64,000 bases of DNA from Aquisalibacillus elongatus (lineage in GTDB: Bacteria > Bacillota > Bacilli > Bacillales > Alkalibacillaceae): the NCBI RefSeq assembly GCF_003843875.1, contig NZ_RKRF01000011.1, positions 1-64,000 on the forward strand, given 5' to 3'. Positions 33,624 to 42,509 of this stretch are shown here, in pieces (the stretch's first letter is position 1; each line of letters opens with the position of its first letter). A program made the translations under genes and the position numbers. Under the pieces are notes generated by a model. It ran no database searches, had not been told where the DNA came from, and was given only the letters and a program-made list of their open reading frames with translations.

Positions 33624-35210
33624 ATGCAGTTAGACAATCTCATCCAATCGATTGATATTTTAAAATCGATTAATAAAAAATCACAATTAGATATTACTGG
33701 GCTAGCCTATCATTCTGCCAAAATTAATGATGGGAATCTATTTGTTTGTATTAAAGGCTTTCAAACGGACGGACATAAATTTCTAAAGCACGCGGTACAA
33801 AATGGTGCTATCGCAGCTGTCGTTGAAGACGTACAAGAAGACGTTGAAATCCCTCAGATTGTTGTTCAGAACAGCCGTATCGCGTTAGCTCAATTGGCGA
33901 ATTTCTATTACGCGGAACCTTCTAAGAAACTTAACATGATTGGTATTACAGCCACGAACGGAAAGACGACAACAACGTTTATGACGAATGCGATTTTAGA
34001 ACAAAAAGGACTTAACACGGGGCTTATCGGTACTGTCGCTGTTAAGTATGGCAATGAATCTTATCCATCTGAACTGACGACACCTGAATCTTTAGATTTA
34101 CAATATTATTTAGACCAAATGGTGAAACATGAGGTCTCCCATGTCACGATGGAGGTATCATCGAAAGCTTTAGAGTCCTACCGAGTTGAAAAAGTCGATT
34201 ATGACATTGTGACTTTAAATAATATTAGTCGTGAACACATTGATGATCACGGCTCATTCCAACAATACTTTGATTCTAAAGCGAGCCTTATACGAAATGC
34301 TAGTGAAAATAGTTTTGCTGTTTTAAATTTAGATAATGACTATTCAGCTTCATTAATAAATGAAACAAACGCTTCCGTCGTAACATTCGGTGTCGAGAGT
34401 AACAATGGGCATCTAACGTGTAAAAGTTTAGATTTATCCACTGGACGAGCAAAATTTACGGTTGAGGTATTAAAACCTTTTGGCAAAGAGCCGAACGTCA
34501 TGCAACCTCAAACGTTCGACATTGAATTATCTGTCCCAGGCCTTCATTCAGTTTACAACTCAATGGTTGCGATTACGTGCGGCTTGCTTAATGGGATTTC
34601 CATCTCTAATATCCAAAACGCTTTGAAACACTTCGTAGGCGTTGAGCGCCGTTTTGAGTACATTTATGAAGGTGACTTTAAAGTTATTGATGACCATTTT
34701 GCTAATGCAGGAAATATCGAAGTGACCCTAAAGACCGTACAACACATGGACTACAATCAGTTCCACTTAGTTTACTCAATCCGAGGTGGAAGAGGGCCGA
34801 CAGTCAACCGTGAAAATGCAGAAGCAATTGCATACTGGGCACCAAAATTAGGCCTAAAAGATGTTTATGCAACTAAAAGTGAGTCACATGTAGCCTCTAA
34901 AGACCAAGTATCTCAAGAGGAAGAAGAAGCCTTTCTAAATGTATTAGAAGAAGCAGGTATTAACGTTAACCTTTACAATGAGTTAAATGACGCAATTGAT
35001 GATGCGTTAAACAAAACTCAATCAAATGATCTAGTTATTCTTGGTGGTGCACAGGGTATGGATTATGGAGCAGGTCTAGCGCTTGAATCTCTGCACAAAT
35101 TAAAGCCTCATCTGTCGGATGAAGAATTATTTTTACCGCTTAAGAATCGCGTTGCAGGGGTTACGAAAAAACAACGAGAATTATTGTTAAAACTAGCGCC
35201 TCATCAATAA
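33624..35210 (+). CDS. MurE-like Mur ligase with altered substrate motifs
   Basis: 528 aa with all three Mur ligase domains. The UDP-binding N-domain is YHSAKINDGNLFVCIKG (29-45), the P-loop is GITATNGKTTTT (107-118), then TTPESLDLQ and EVSSKALESYRV, where MurE normally has VSSHAL. The amino-acid selecting motif (DNPR in mDAP enzymes, DDPN in Lys enzymes) is replaced by ATKSESHV (416-423), and the GKGHE loop by GGAQGMD (474-480). It therefore probably adds an unusual residue, for example L-ornithine, to a UDP-MurNAc peptide. It lies 42 nt after the ATP-grasp gene and 21 nt before the racemase. Confidence 0.82.
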   Translation: MQLDNLIQSIDILKSINKKSQLDITGLAYHSAKINDGNLFVCIKGFQTDGHKFLKHAVQNGAIAAVVEDVQEDVEIPQIVVQNSRIALAQLANFYYAEPSKKLNMIGITATNGKTTTTFMTNAILEQKGLNTGLIGTVAVKYGNESYPSELTTPESLDLQYYLDQMVKHEVSHVTMEVSSKALESYRVEKVDYDIVTLNNISREHIDDHGSFQQYFDSKASLIRNASENSFAVLNLDNDYSASLINETNASVVTFGVESNNGHLTCKSLDLSTGRAKFTVEVLKPFGKEPNVMQPQTFDIELSVPGLHSVYNSMVAITCGLLNGISISNIQNALKHFVGVERRFEYIYEGDFKVIDDHFANAGNIEVTLKTVQHMDYNQFHLVYSIRGGRGPTVNRENAEAIAYWAPKLGLKDVYATKSESHVASKDQVSQEEEEAFLNVLEEAGINVNLYNELNDAIDDALNKTQSNDLVILGGAQGMDYGAGLALESLHKLKPHLSDEELFLPLKNRVAGVTKKQRELLLKLAPHQ

Positions 35211-35231
35211 ATAAACGAAAAGGTGTTTGAC

Positions 35232-35981
35232 ATGATAAACGACTATCCTTTAGGTGTTATAGGGGGTATGGGGCCTAAGGCGACCTCTGTGTTTTATGAT
35301 CGGATTATCGATCAAACAGATGCTCACCAAGACCAAGACCATCTCAATATGGTGATTTTAAATCACGCCACCATGCCAGACCGAACACAGGCTATATTAA
35401 CAAACCAAGGTGAAAAATTTCTTGATACGATTAAGCAAGATTTTAAAACCTTAGAAAACGTTGGCGTATCCAATATTGCGATTCCGTGCAATACGTCACA
35501 TTTTTACTATGAACAGTTACAAGCGATGACGAACATTCCTATTATTCATATGGTAGATGAAACGGTTCGTTATATTTACGATCAGTATGGTTCAAATACA
35601 AAAGTCGGTATCTTAGCAACGAACGGTACAATCCGTACCCAAATATATGAACAAGCAGCTAAAAAATATCAACTTGACTTATATACGCCAAATGAAGCGA
35701 TTCAATCGCAGGTTATGAATATTATCTATGAAGATGTAAAAGGGGATTTATCTGCAGATCCTCAAAAGCTTGAACATATTATTCAGCATTTAATTCAGAA
35801 AGAACAATGTCAAAGCGTTATTTTGGCTTGCACTGAGTTATCGTGTATTTCAATTAAACCTCAGTTAAGGCCTTATACGATTGACGCGATGGATGTTTTA
35901 GTTGAACAAGCCATTTTAAGATCAGGAAAACAACTTAAGAATAATAGCATAAGTGATCGTATGATCAGTCAAAATTTCTAA
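35232..35981 (+). CDS. Aspartate/glutamate racemase
   Basis: 249 aa from the ATG at 35232, six nt after AGGTG. The cofactor-independent racemase fold shows PLGVIGGMGPKATSVFYDRI at the N-terminus and the two catalytic cysteines in IPCNTSHFYYE and LACTELSCI. It would provide D-Asp or D-Glu, matching the ATP-grasp ligase upstream in the same operon. The broad-specificity YgeA/RacD type is the nearest match. A terminator follows the stop. Confidence 0.9.
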   Translation: MINDYPLGVIGGMGPKATSVFYDRIIDQTDAHQDQDHLNMVILNHATMPDRTQAILTNQGEKFLDTIKQDFKTLENVGVSNIAIPCNTSHFYYEQLQAMTNIPIIHMVDETVRYIYDQYGSNTKVGILATNGTIRTQIYEQAAKKYQLDLYTPNEAIQSQVMNIIYEDVKGDLSADPQKLEHIIQHLIQKEQCQSVILACTELSCISIKPQLRPYTIDAMDVLVEQAILRSGKQLKNNSISDRMISQNF

Positions 35982-35982
35982 T

Positions 35983-36006
35983 ACTCGCCAAATGGCGGGT
36001 TTTTTT
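35983..36006 (+). terminator. Terminator after the racemase gene
   Basis: ACTCGCCA / TGGCGGGT stem with a 2-nt loop and six T residues, 2 nt past the stop. It separates the ligase/racemase genes from the acyltransferase/carrier pair. Confidence 0.85.
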
Positions 36007-36112
36007 ATGGATTTTAACCCCACTAAAATTACTTTAAATTGAAGATATTGACCGAATTTTGTGATAATATACTTATATTACAGATTTATATTTAAAGGGG
36101 TGTGACCGCACG

Positions 36113-37330
36113 ATGAGTATTGAAAAAAAGCCAGGCCGATTGGCTCAGCATGCACTCGTAACACCCATTAAAGCTTTTATAAATTCAAGGTCCGTTATAG
36201 AAATTGAGCGTAACGACACAATCGGGTTAAAACCGCCTTATGTCATTATTTCAAACCATGTAAATAACTGGGATCCATTGTTTTTAAATTGCTATGTGGA
36301 TGAGCCCATTTGTTATATTGCAGGTGAACCTTTATTCCGAAACCCTTTTTTGAAGCATATTCTCAATTACGCTGGGGCGATTCGGAAGACGAAGTTCACG
36401 AATGACACGACAACTATTCGGAATGTCATAAAAGCGAAAAAACACAATCGTGTTATCGGGATTTTTCCAGAAGGCAATCGCAATTGGGATGGAGTTAATG
36501 AGCCGATTATTTATTCAACAGCGAAACTCGTTAAACTCTTAAATATTCCTGTAGTCGTAGCTAAAATAAAAGGCGGCCACTTAAGCCACCCAAGATGGGG
36601 AGATGGTCACCGCAAGGGAAAAATTCAAATTTCATTTGAAAAACATTGGGCTGACGGGGACCTCAAAAACCTTTCAGTGGATGAAGTCTATGAAAAACTA
36701 ACAGATGCAATGTTCCATGATGAGGTGGATTGGCAACAGCATGAAATGAATACATACAAGGCTAAAAATCCCGCTCACTATTTAGAACGACTGCTTTATA
36801 TTTGCCCGCACTGTCAAACGCCGGGATTTATGCATTCTGTTGGTGATCTATTTTTTTGTAAGAGTTGCCAATACAAAGTAAGGTACACAGCTTATGGAAA
36901 TTTTGAATCTACTAATCTACCAATACATTATGAAACACCTCGTGATTGGAAGAATTGGCAATCATCGATCTTAGATCAATATTTCGACCACCCAGATTGG
37001 CAAAATTCTTGGGCTGACTGTCTGAAGGATCCTATTAATTTGTATGTATCAAAAGATAAAAAGCCTTTCGAACTCATCGGAACAGGAAAGTTAACGTGGA
37101 ATCATTATGAATTTATTTTTAAAACCGAGCAGGAAACTTTGTCATTCCAAATTAAACATGCCGACGGGGTTAATATTCAATTCCATCACAAATTAGATTT
37201 TCTATACGATGACGATTTTTATCGGATGGTTTTTTATGAACCGAGAAGCTCCGCTTACAAATGGCTTCAAGTGGCCAAACAAATTCAGAAAGAAACAAGT
37301 TCAGAACCAAGGGGAGTAACGAATGGATAA
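36113..37330 (+). CDS. PlsC-type acyltransferase fused to a zinc ribbon and C-terminal domain
   Basis: 405 aa. The N-terminal about 200 residues are a 1-acylglycerol-3-phosphate acyltransferase domain with H-x4-D in ISNHVNNWDPLF and FPEGNRNWDG. A four-cysteine zinc ribbon follows (CPHCQTPGF ... CKSCQYKVRY, about residues 228-262), then a beta-rich C-terminal domain of about 140 residues. Plain PlsC proteins are about 200-250 aa, so the tail is an addition. It may acylate a lysolipid or another surface molecule. The stop overlaps the GltS-like gene by 8 nt. Confidence 0.82.
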   Translation: MSIEKKPGRLAQHALVTPIKAFINSRSVIEIERNDTIGLKPPYVIISNHVNNWDPLFLNCYVDEPICYIAGEPLFRNPFLKHILNYAGAIRKTKFTNDTTTIRNVIKAKKHNRVIGIFPEGNRNWDGVNEPIIYSTAKLVKLLNIPVVVAKIKGGHLSHPRWGDGHRKGKIQISFEKHWADGDLKNLSVDEVYEKLTDAMFHDEVDWQQHEMNTYKAKNPAHYLERLLYICPHCQTPGFMHSVGDLFFCKSCQYKVRYTAYGNFESTNLPIHYETPRDWKNWQSSILDQYFDHPDWQNSWADCLKDPINLYVSKDKKPFELIGTGKLTWNHYEFIFKTEQETLSFQIKHADGVNIQFHHKLDFLYDDDFYRMVFYEPRSSAYKWLQVAKQIQKETSSEPRGVTNG

Positions 37331-38693
37331 CTCATGGTCTTTCGTAACGGATTTTATATTTTTATCGGTCTTAATGGTATTAGCCGCTATTATAAAAGCT
37401 AGAATACCAGCAATGAGACGACTCATTATACCAACGTCGATGATTGCTGGATTTATTGGATTATTAATGGGACCTGAGATTCTTAGACTCATCCCTTTTG
37501 ATGTCGATATGCTAGGTGCAATCGTTTATCACTTAATGGCGATTGGGTTTATTGCCCTTTCTTTAAAAGACCGCCAAGTACAGAGTAGTCCAGCCGTCGT
37601 GAACTCTGGAATGCTCATTGTCTCTACATATTTACTGCAAGGTATTATTGGTTTTGGATTATTACTTATATTAGTGCAGTGGTTTTACCCTGACTTTTTC
37701 CCTGGTATAGGGTTATTGTTACCGCTAGGTTTTGGGCAAGGCCCTGGGCAGGCTTATTCCATTGGTACGCAGTGGGAAGAACTAGGCGTAGTCGGCGGCG
37801 GGAACTTAGGTCTTACGATCGCTGGAATTGGTTTTATTTGGGCAACCGTCATTGGAATTATATTAATGAACTTCTTAATTAAGAGAAAAGGATTCAAGCA
37901 AGAATTTGGAGATGCAGTAGAACCTAAGCCTGTCGTTGAAAAATCAGCGCCTGATGAGATTCCGTTAAGCGACGCTATCGATAAATTAACGTATCAAATT
38001 GCTTTAATAGGCGTTATTTACTTAATAACCTATTTAACGATTGTTGGGCTAGACATCGTCTTAACACCACTTGGCACATTCGGAGCCACGTTAGCGCAAT
38101 TATTTGTCGGATTTCACTTTTTAATTGGTAGTTTATATGCCGTGTTATTCAGAGTAATTCTAAACAAAGTGCAGGACAAAGGGCTCAAGCTCGAACATAG
38201 TCCGAACAATTACTTATTACAGCGTATTGCTGGTTTCTCGTTTGACTATATGATCACAGCATCGATTGCGGCCATCTCGATTTATGCCTTAAGAGAATAC
38301 ATTGTGCCAGTCATTCTCATCACAACACTTGGGGGCTTGTTCACTATTTTCTATTTAGTATGGATTATCCCTCGTGTGTTTCCAAAAGATGCATTATCAA
38401 ACACTTTAGGCTTTTTTGGAATGCAAACGGGTACTATTTCAACTGGCATGGCTTTAGTTAAGGCTGTCGATCCTTATTTTAAATCAAACACAGCAGATAA
38501 TTTAGTCATGGGGAGTGGAACGGCTTTATTGTTTGGTTTTCCATTACTTTTATTACTGAATGTACCTGTCGTTGGGTTTGTCCAAAATGATCCTGTTATG
38601 TATCTTTATACGTTTTTAGGCTTAGCCCTTTACCTAGCCGTTTTGATTGGGGCATTATGGTATCGAACACGCCAAACAAAAACTGTCGAGTAA
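37323..38693 (+). CDS. GltS-type sodium/glutamate symporter
   Basis: 456 aa with about 10-12 hydrophobic segments and GltS-family features: the motif FGQGPGQAYSIG in the first half and FFGMQTGTISTGMALVKAVDP in the second, which form the inverted repeat of the family. It should import glutamate with sodium. Its start lies 8 nt inside the acyltransferase gene. Placed next to an Asp/Glu racemase and an amino-acid ligase, it could feed glutamate into that pathway; this link is inference. Confidence 0.85.
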   Translation: MDNSWSFVTDFIFLSVLMVLAAIIKARIPAMRRLIIPTSMIAGFIGLLMGPEILRLIPFDVDMLGAIVYHLMAIGFIALSLKDRQVQSSPAVVNSGMLIVSTYLLQGIIGFGLLLILVQWFYPDFFPGIGLLLPLGFGQGPGQAYSIGTQWEELGVVGGGNLGLTIAGIGFIWATVIGIILMNFLIKRKGFKQEFGDAVEPKPVVEKSAPDEIPLSDAIDKLTYQIALIGVIYLITYLTIVGLDIVLTPLGTFGATLAQLFVGFHFLIGSLYAVLFRVILNKVQDKGLKLEHSPNNYLLQRIAGFSFDYMITASIAAISIYALREYIVPVILITTLGGLFTIFYLVWIIPRVFPKDALSNTLGFFGMQTGTISTGMALVKAVDPYFKSNTADNLVMGSGTALLFGFPLLLLLNVPVVGFVQNDPVMYLYTFLGLALYLAVLIGALWYRTRQTKTVE

Positions 38694-38708
38694 ACGCTCG
38701 ACAGTTTT
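38679..38708. terminator. Bidirectional terminator after the GltS-like gene
   Basis: 12-bp stem (AAAACTGTCGAG / CTCGACAGTTTT) with a 6-nt loop, overlapping the plus-strand stop and facing the minus-strand DUF4870 gene. Confidence 0.85.
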
Positions 38709-38716
38709 CTAATAAG

Positions 38717-39070
38717 CTATTTAAGGATTTCGAATTTGCCAATAAGCGGTAACGGCTTCATCTGACCTCTCGCCGAATTTATGATACCTAGAATCCATAA
38801 AATAAAGACAAATAAGTTACCTAAAGGTAGGATTAATAACCAACCAATAATCGGGATAATCGTACCAACTGTATTAATGATAATAGCCGTTAATAAAAGT
38901 AAAAGTCCTTGATTCGCATGATACATAGCAAATTCGGATTCTTTAGCTGCTAATAAAGGAATGAAAAATATAATATAGGCCACAACACCCATCCCTTTAT
39001 TTTCTTCCGCATCCTTACTCGTCTCCTCGCTTTTCACCTCTTCGTTTTCTTTTACTTGTTCATCACTCAT
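38717..39070 (-). CDS. DUF4870 (Tic20-like) membrane protein
   Basis: 117 aa from the ATG at 39070, six nt after AAGGTGG. A Lys/Glu-rich cytosolic N-terminus of about 28 residues is followed by three or four hydrophobic segments with the typical YHANQGLLLLLTAIIIN motif, then WILGIINSARGQMKPLPLIGK at the end. DUF4870 proteins are widespread and of unknown function. It is monocistronic. Confidence 0.85.
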   Translation of the reverse strand: MSDEQVKENEEVKSEETSKDAEENKGMGVVAYIIFFIPLLAAKESEFAMYHANQGLLLLLTAIIINTVGTIIPIIGWLLILPLGNLFVFILWILGIINSARGQMKPLPLIGKFEILK

Positions 39071-39205
39071 ATACATCCACCTTCCCATAATATAACTTAT
39101 TGAACATTATGCAGTGGACTTTTGAATTATTCCTAATTTAACGAATGAAAAATATGAGCAGATCAATAATAGGAAAGAACTAAATATTTTGGGAAGGGGT
39201 CAAGT

Positions 39206-39850
39206 ATGAAAAAAATATTAGCATTTTTACTACTTTTGGTATTTATACTAAACATGTTACCGGATTCAACTATTGTCAAGGCAGATACAGACGAGGTTGG
39301 TATAAGTCAATCTGAAGTAAATTTTAAAAATGATTTCAGGAGACTCTGGATTGACCATGTATTGTGGACAAGTAATTATATTACAAGTGCTACAACGGCA
39401 GGAGCAGAGGACCAAGAGCAGGTACTATCACGGCTGCTAAAAAATCAAGAAGATATCGGGAATGCTGTAAAACCTATTTATGGAGATGACGCAGGTGAAC
39501 AGCTTACCACATTACTTAAGGAACACATTGTTATTGCAGGTAAGATCGTAGAAGCCGCTAAAAGTGGAGACGATGACTTGGTCAATCAGCTAGACAAGGA
39601 ATGGTATAATAATGCTGATGATATAGCGGCATTCCTAAGTGAAGCTAATCCTCATTTGAAAAATGAAGATTTACAGAAACTGCTTTATATGCATTTAGAA
39701 TTAGTGACAGATGACTTAGTCGCAAGTTTAGAAAAGGAATGGGATGATCGAATAGTGGCTATTGATGAAGGTCTTTCCCATATTATCTTAATGGCAGATA
39801 CCATTTCTAAGGGAGTTGTAAATCAGTTTCCAGAGAAGTTTGATCAATAA
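39206..39850 (+). CDS. Secreted four-helix-type protein of unknown function
   Basis: 214 aa with a clear signal peptide (MKKILAFLLLLVFILNML, cleavage likely near VKADTD) and an entirely helical mature part. Conserved-looking motifs are HVLWTSNYITSA, LLKNQEDIGNAVKPIYGDDAG, LLKEHIVIAGKIVEAAKSGD and WYNNADDIAAFLSEANPHL. Similar Bacillaceae proteins are often misannotated as glycosyltransferase or acetylglutamate kinase. Histidines at the start of two helices suggest metal or ligand binding. It is monocistronic, with a strong terminator. Confidence 0.78.
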   Translation: MKKILAFLLLLVFILNMLPDSTIVKADTDEVGISQSEVNFKNDFRRLWIDHVLWTSNYITSATTAGAEDQEQVLSRLLKNQEDIGNAVKPIYGDDAGEQLTTLLKEHIVIAGKIVEAAKSGDDDLVNQLDKEWYNNADDIAAFLSEANPHLKNEDLQKLLYMHLELVTDDLVASLEKEWDDRIVAIDEGLSHIILMADTISKGVVNQFPEKFDQ

Positions 39851-39857
39851 TAAATTT

Positions 39858-39893
39858 AAGAAGCTTTAGCACTACGCTAAAGCTTCTTTTTTT
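39858..39893. terminator. Bidirectional terminator
   Basis: AAGAAGCTTTAGC / GCTAAAGCTTCTT, 13 bp, with a 5-nt loop and T-run, between the secreted helical protein gene and the DUF3231 gene. Confidence 0.88.
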
Positions 39894-40893
39894 ATTTAGG
39901 ACTCTTCTTGTTATTTTTAGTTTGTGGCGGCTCTTCTAACCAGCCGTGTTGAATCATAAGCTTGGCACCTTTATGGGCATAAGCAAAGATATCTTGCATG
40001 ATTTTAGTAATTTTTTCAACCAGGTCATTCCGTTGGCTAAACGCTGTCCCCAGGGAGCTTCCCCCAATAGCGAAACTACAGAACAACGACACACAGTACA
40101 TCATCATTTTGTCTGAAAATGGAGGAACGGTTGAACCTGTAACGTTACCACCAGGCGTAGACGGGACTTGTAGACTACTATCTAACAAGATATTTGAAAT
40201 AGTTTTAATAATTTCTTTTGAAATCGCCGCTCCTTCTCCTAAGTACTGTTTAACCTCTTTTTCATTCGCACATTGGGAAAAACCTAAGATCAATTGCATG
40301 CCTACCATATTGGACTCTATTGTATGGTGTAAATGTGCTGTTTCAACGACGTTTAAAGGACGCTTTTCTTTAAATAGATTGAAACCACTCAAATACCCTA
40401 CCTCTTGAACAAACTCAACATTTTTAGGGATTTGAACATAAGGAGAACGAGTCAAAATCCCTTTTTCTAATAGATACTCCGTACATTTGTCGTAACAACG
40501 TTGCGTAATGTTTGTTAATTCACGCATCATCATCACGATGTCTGGACGATAACACATATTCAAATTTAGCGTATGCATCCCCATACTAATTTCTTTCATA
40601 AGTCTTATGAATAGAATGTCAAATCCGTTGTCAAACAACTTAGGCGCCCCAATATTAACATCATCAGCTTTAAAGCCAACTGGTATAGCCGCACCTTCTG
40701 TTTGGAATATATTTTCAATCTTAGTTGCGTAAGGCTTAATGTCTTCGTATACATCTACTAGAATTTGTTTGGCTTGGTCATCATCTGCATGCTCAATGAA
40801 ATATTCAAGCATTCTAAGAATCATCGTATTTTGCTGATAGGTAATCCATAACACACCTATTTCAGAAGAAGATATTTTTGGGCTTTCAGGCAT
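39892..40893 (-). CDS. DUF3231 family protein, copy 1
   Basis: 333 aa from the ATG at 40893, eight nt after GGAGG. It is built from two similar helical halves, each starting with the pattern E-[IV]-x-x-L-W (EIGVLWITYQQNTMILRMLEYF; ETAHLHHTIESNMVGMQLI), with GFKADDVN and a PPFSDKMMMYCVSLFCSFAIGG region. These ferritin-like/CotF-like DUF3231 proteins are typical of spore-forming Bacilli, often in several copies. It is paralogous to the gene at 46337-47350. The exact role is unknown; spore coat association is plausible. Confidence 0.85.
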   Translation of the reverse strand: MPESPKISSSEIGVLWITYQQNTMILRMLEYFIEHADDDQAKQILVDVYEDIKPYATKIENIFQTEGAAIPVGFKADDVNIGAPKLFDNGFDILFIRLMKEISMGMHTLNLNMCYRPDIVMMMRELTNITQRCYDKCTEYLLEKGILTRSPYVQIPKNVEFVQEVGYLSGFNLFKEKRPLNVVETAHLHHTIESNMVGMQLILGFSQCANEKEVKQYLGEGAAISKEIIKTISNILLDSSLQVPSTPGGNVTGSTVPPFSDKMMMYCVSLFCSFAIGGSSLGTAFSQRNDLVEKITKIMQDIFAYAHKGAKLMIQHGWLEEPPQTKNNKKSPK

Positions 40894-40952
40894 TAGACAA
40901 ACCTCCGTTTCTCTAATGCCTATTTTTCTCAAAACAAAATTGATTATGCAGA

Positions 40953-41420
40953 TTAATTGCCTATACTGGCGCCTTTTTCGATAATTTCACCAAACATCTC
41001 TACGGTTAGGTCTGGATTTTCCTGTCCGGTCTCTTCTGAGTGAAGCTTATCTAACATGTAACTAAGACCCTCTTCGACTTTTTCCAATTCAGCTTGTTGC
41101 ACTTCATCCGCCGAAATGCGTCCTACAAAAAACCTTGGCTGATCTTGAATATCATTGTTAATTGTTCTATTACCGAGGCGAAGTATCGAGTTCAACTTCT
41201 CAAGGTTTTGATCAATTAGGAGAGGACTCATTTCATCAGGATTTGATTGGATAGCCTCAACATCGCGATGAGTGTCATCTAAAGTTTTATAAAATTCATT
41301 TAGATAAGCTTCAAACTGTTGCTTGTCTTCCACTTTTTCTAGAACAAGCCAAGGGACTGTTATGAATAACACAACAGCCATTAGTATTTATATATATGTT
41401 TGTAGGTTACTCCGTTTCAT
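40953..41420 (-). pseudogene. Membrane-anchored hypothetical protein interrupted by an in-frame TAA near its start
   Basis: The ATG at 41420 has an excellent binding site (AAAGGTGGGAG) and overlaps the end of the upstream gene by 14 nt. It reads M-K-R-S-N-L-Q-T-Y-I, hits TAA at 41388-41390, then continues in the same frame as ILMAVVLFITVPWLVLEK, a membrane anchor, into a helical extracytoplasmic domain to the stop at 40953. The internal ATG at 41381 lacks a binding site. So the gene was probably about 155 aa and now carries a nonsense codon beside a TATATA tract. A 142-aa product from 41381 is the other possibility. Family not recognised. Confidence 0.6.
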
Positions 41421-41970
41421 AAGCTCCCACCTTTGCTTTTTGTTTATAATCTAAGTAAAGCCAAATAGTTAAAGTGATTAGTAAAAATACCATGGCTAAG
41501 GAATTTAACCAAATGTTTTTACCATTCAATGAAAAACCTAATACCATGATCGTTAATGAGGAAATCGGCGCCATTATGTAATAAGCTTTTGCATCATAAA
41601 ACCAGCCGTAAGGAAAGAAATGTGCACCTGTGATAATCGCAAATATCATAAGCGCTTCTTGAGGGTACTCCGCCATGGCCCATATAAGAATAGGAAAGTA
41701 TACAATTTGGGCCAAGTTCAAAATTAAACCTATATTTCCTAATGGATTTTGTTCAAGCTTCCAATCAGCCTTAATCAAGTTCGAAATGGCAACGGATAGC
41801 GGAAACATAAGCCCTGTTGAAAATAACATGTACATATTTTTTTGAGTCATTTCAGTTGGCAGTAAAAATATAAACGTAATGATGGACCAAATGATAATTG
41901 CGGATAATAAAAAGCCTATCCCGTTTTTACCCAAAACAGATAGCTCGTGCCTTATGGCATTAACTTCCAT
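41407..41970 (-). CDS. DUF7010-like integral membrane protein
   Basis: 187 aa with about six hydrophobic segments, including GIGFLLSAIIIWSIITFIFLL, GAHFFPYGWFYDAKAYYIMAP and LIKADWKLEQNPLG loops. The pattern matches small Bacillaceae membrane proteins grouped as DUF7010; function unknown. Its 3' end contains the binding site and start of the following damaged gene, so the two formed a coupled pair. The start is preceded by GGGAGGGG. Confidence 0.68.
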   Translation of the reverse strand: MEVNAIRHELSVLGKNGIGFLLSAIIIWSIITFIFLLPTEMTQKNMYMLFSTGLMFPLSVAISNLIKADWKLEQNPLGNIGLILNLAQIVYFPILIWAMAEYPQEALMIFAIITGAHFFPYGWFYDAKAYYIMAPISSLTIMVLGFSLNGKNIWLNSLAMVFLLITLTIWLYLDYKQKAKVGAYETE

Positions 41971-42055
41971 ATTTTCCCCTCCCTTTATGTACTTGCCATT
42001 ATATTAACATAATTTTCTAATAGGTGAAGTAGGTTTTATTTTTTCTTTTAAATAG

Positions 42056-42090
42056 AAAAAACGTGAATTCTCATCGAATTCACGTTTTTT
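42056..42090 (-). terminator. Terminator of the ectABC operon
   Basis: AAAAAACGTGAATTC / GAATTCACGTTTTTT, 15 bp, with a 5-nt loop and a T-run on the minus strand, directly after the ectC stop. Confidence 0.9.
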
Positions 42091-42094
42091 AAAA

Positions 42095-42490
42095 TTAATC
42101 TTTATCTACAGGATACACACCGTTTTCATCATGAACTTCTTTACCGGATAGTGGTGGGTTGAATACGCAAATGACGCGCATGTCTTTGCTGCCACCACGT
42201 AATAGGTGTTCATCATGTTCATCTAACGCGTATAGTGTTCCTGGTGTAATTTTATAAACCTTGCTATCACTTAATGTCTCTACTTCTCCGTCGCCTTCGA
42301 TGCAGTACACAGCTTCTAAATGGTTCTTATACCAAATATGTGTCTCTGTACCTGCGCGGATGATCGTATCGTTTACTGAGTAACCCATGCCGTCTTTTTT
42401 CATAATTAAGCGGCGGCTATTCCAATTCCCGTTATCTGCTTCTACATCATGTTCTGTTCCTAAAATGTCTTCTAATTTTACAACCTTCAT
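42095..42490 (-). CDS. ectC: L-ectoine synthase
   Basis: 131-aa cupin matching Ect[28 protein letters not shown] at the N-terminus, then the metal-site region [23 protein letters not shown] and [22 protein letters not shown]. It cyclises N-gamma-acetyl-diaminobutyrate to ectoine. Third gene of the operon, 19 nt after ectB, followed by a strong terminator. The usual length for the family is about 130 aa, so it is complete. Confidence 0.97.
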   Translation of the reverse strand: MKVVKLEDILGTEHDVEADNGNWNSRRLIMKKDGMGYSVNDTIIRAGTETHIWYKNHLEAVYCIEGDGEVETLSDSKVYKITPGTLYALDEHDEHLLRGGSKDMRVICVFNPPLSGKEVHDENGVYPVDKD

Positions 42491-42509
42491 CGATTTCTCC
42501 TCCTCGGTG

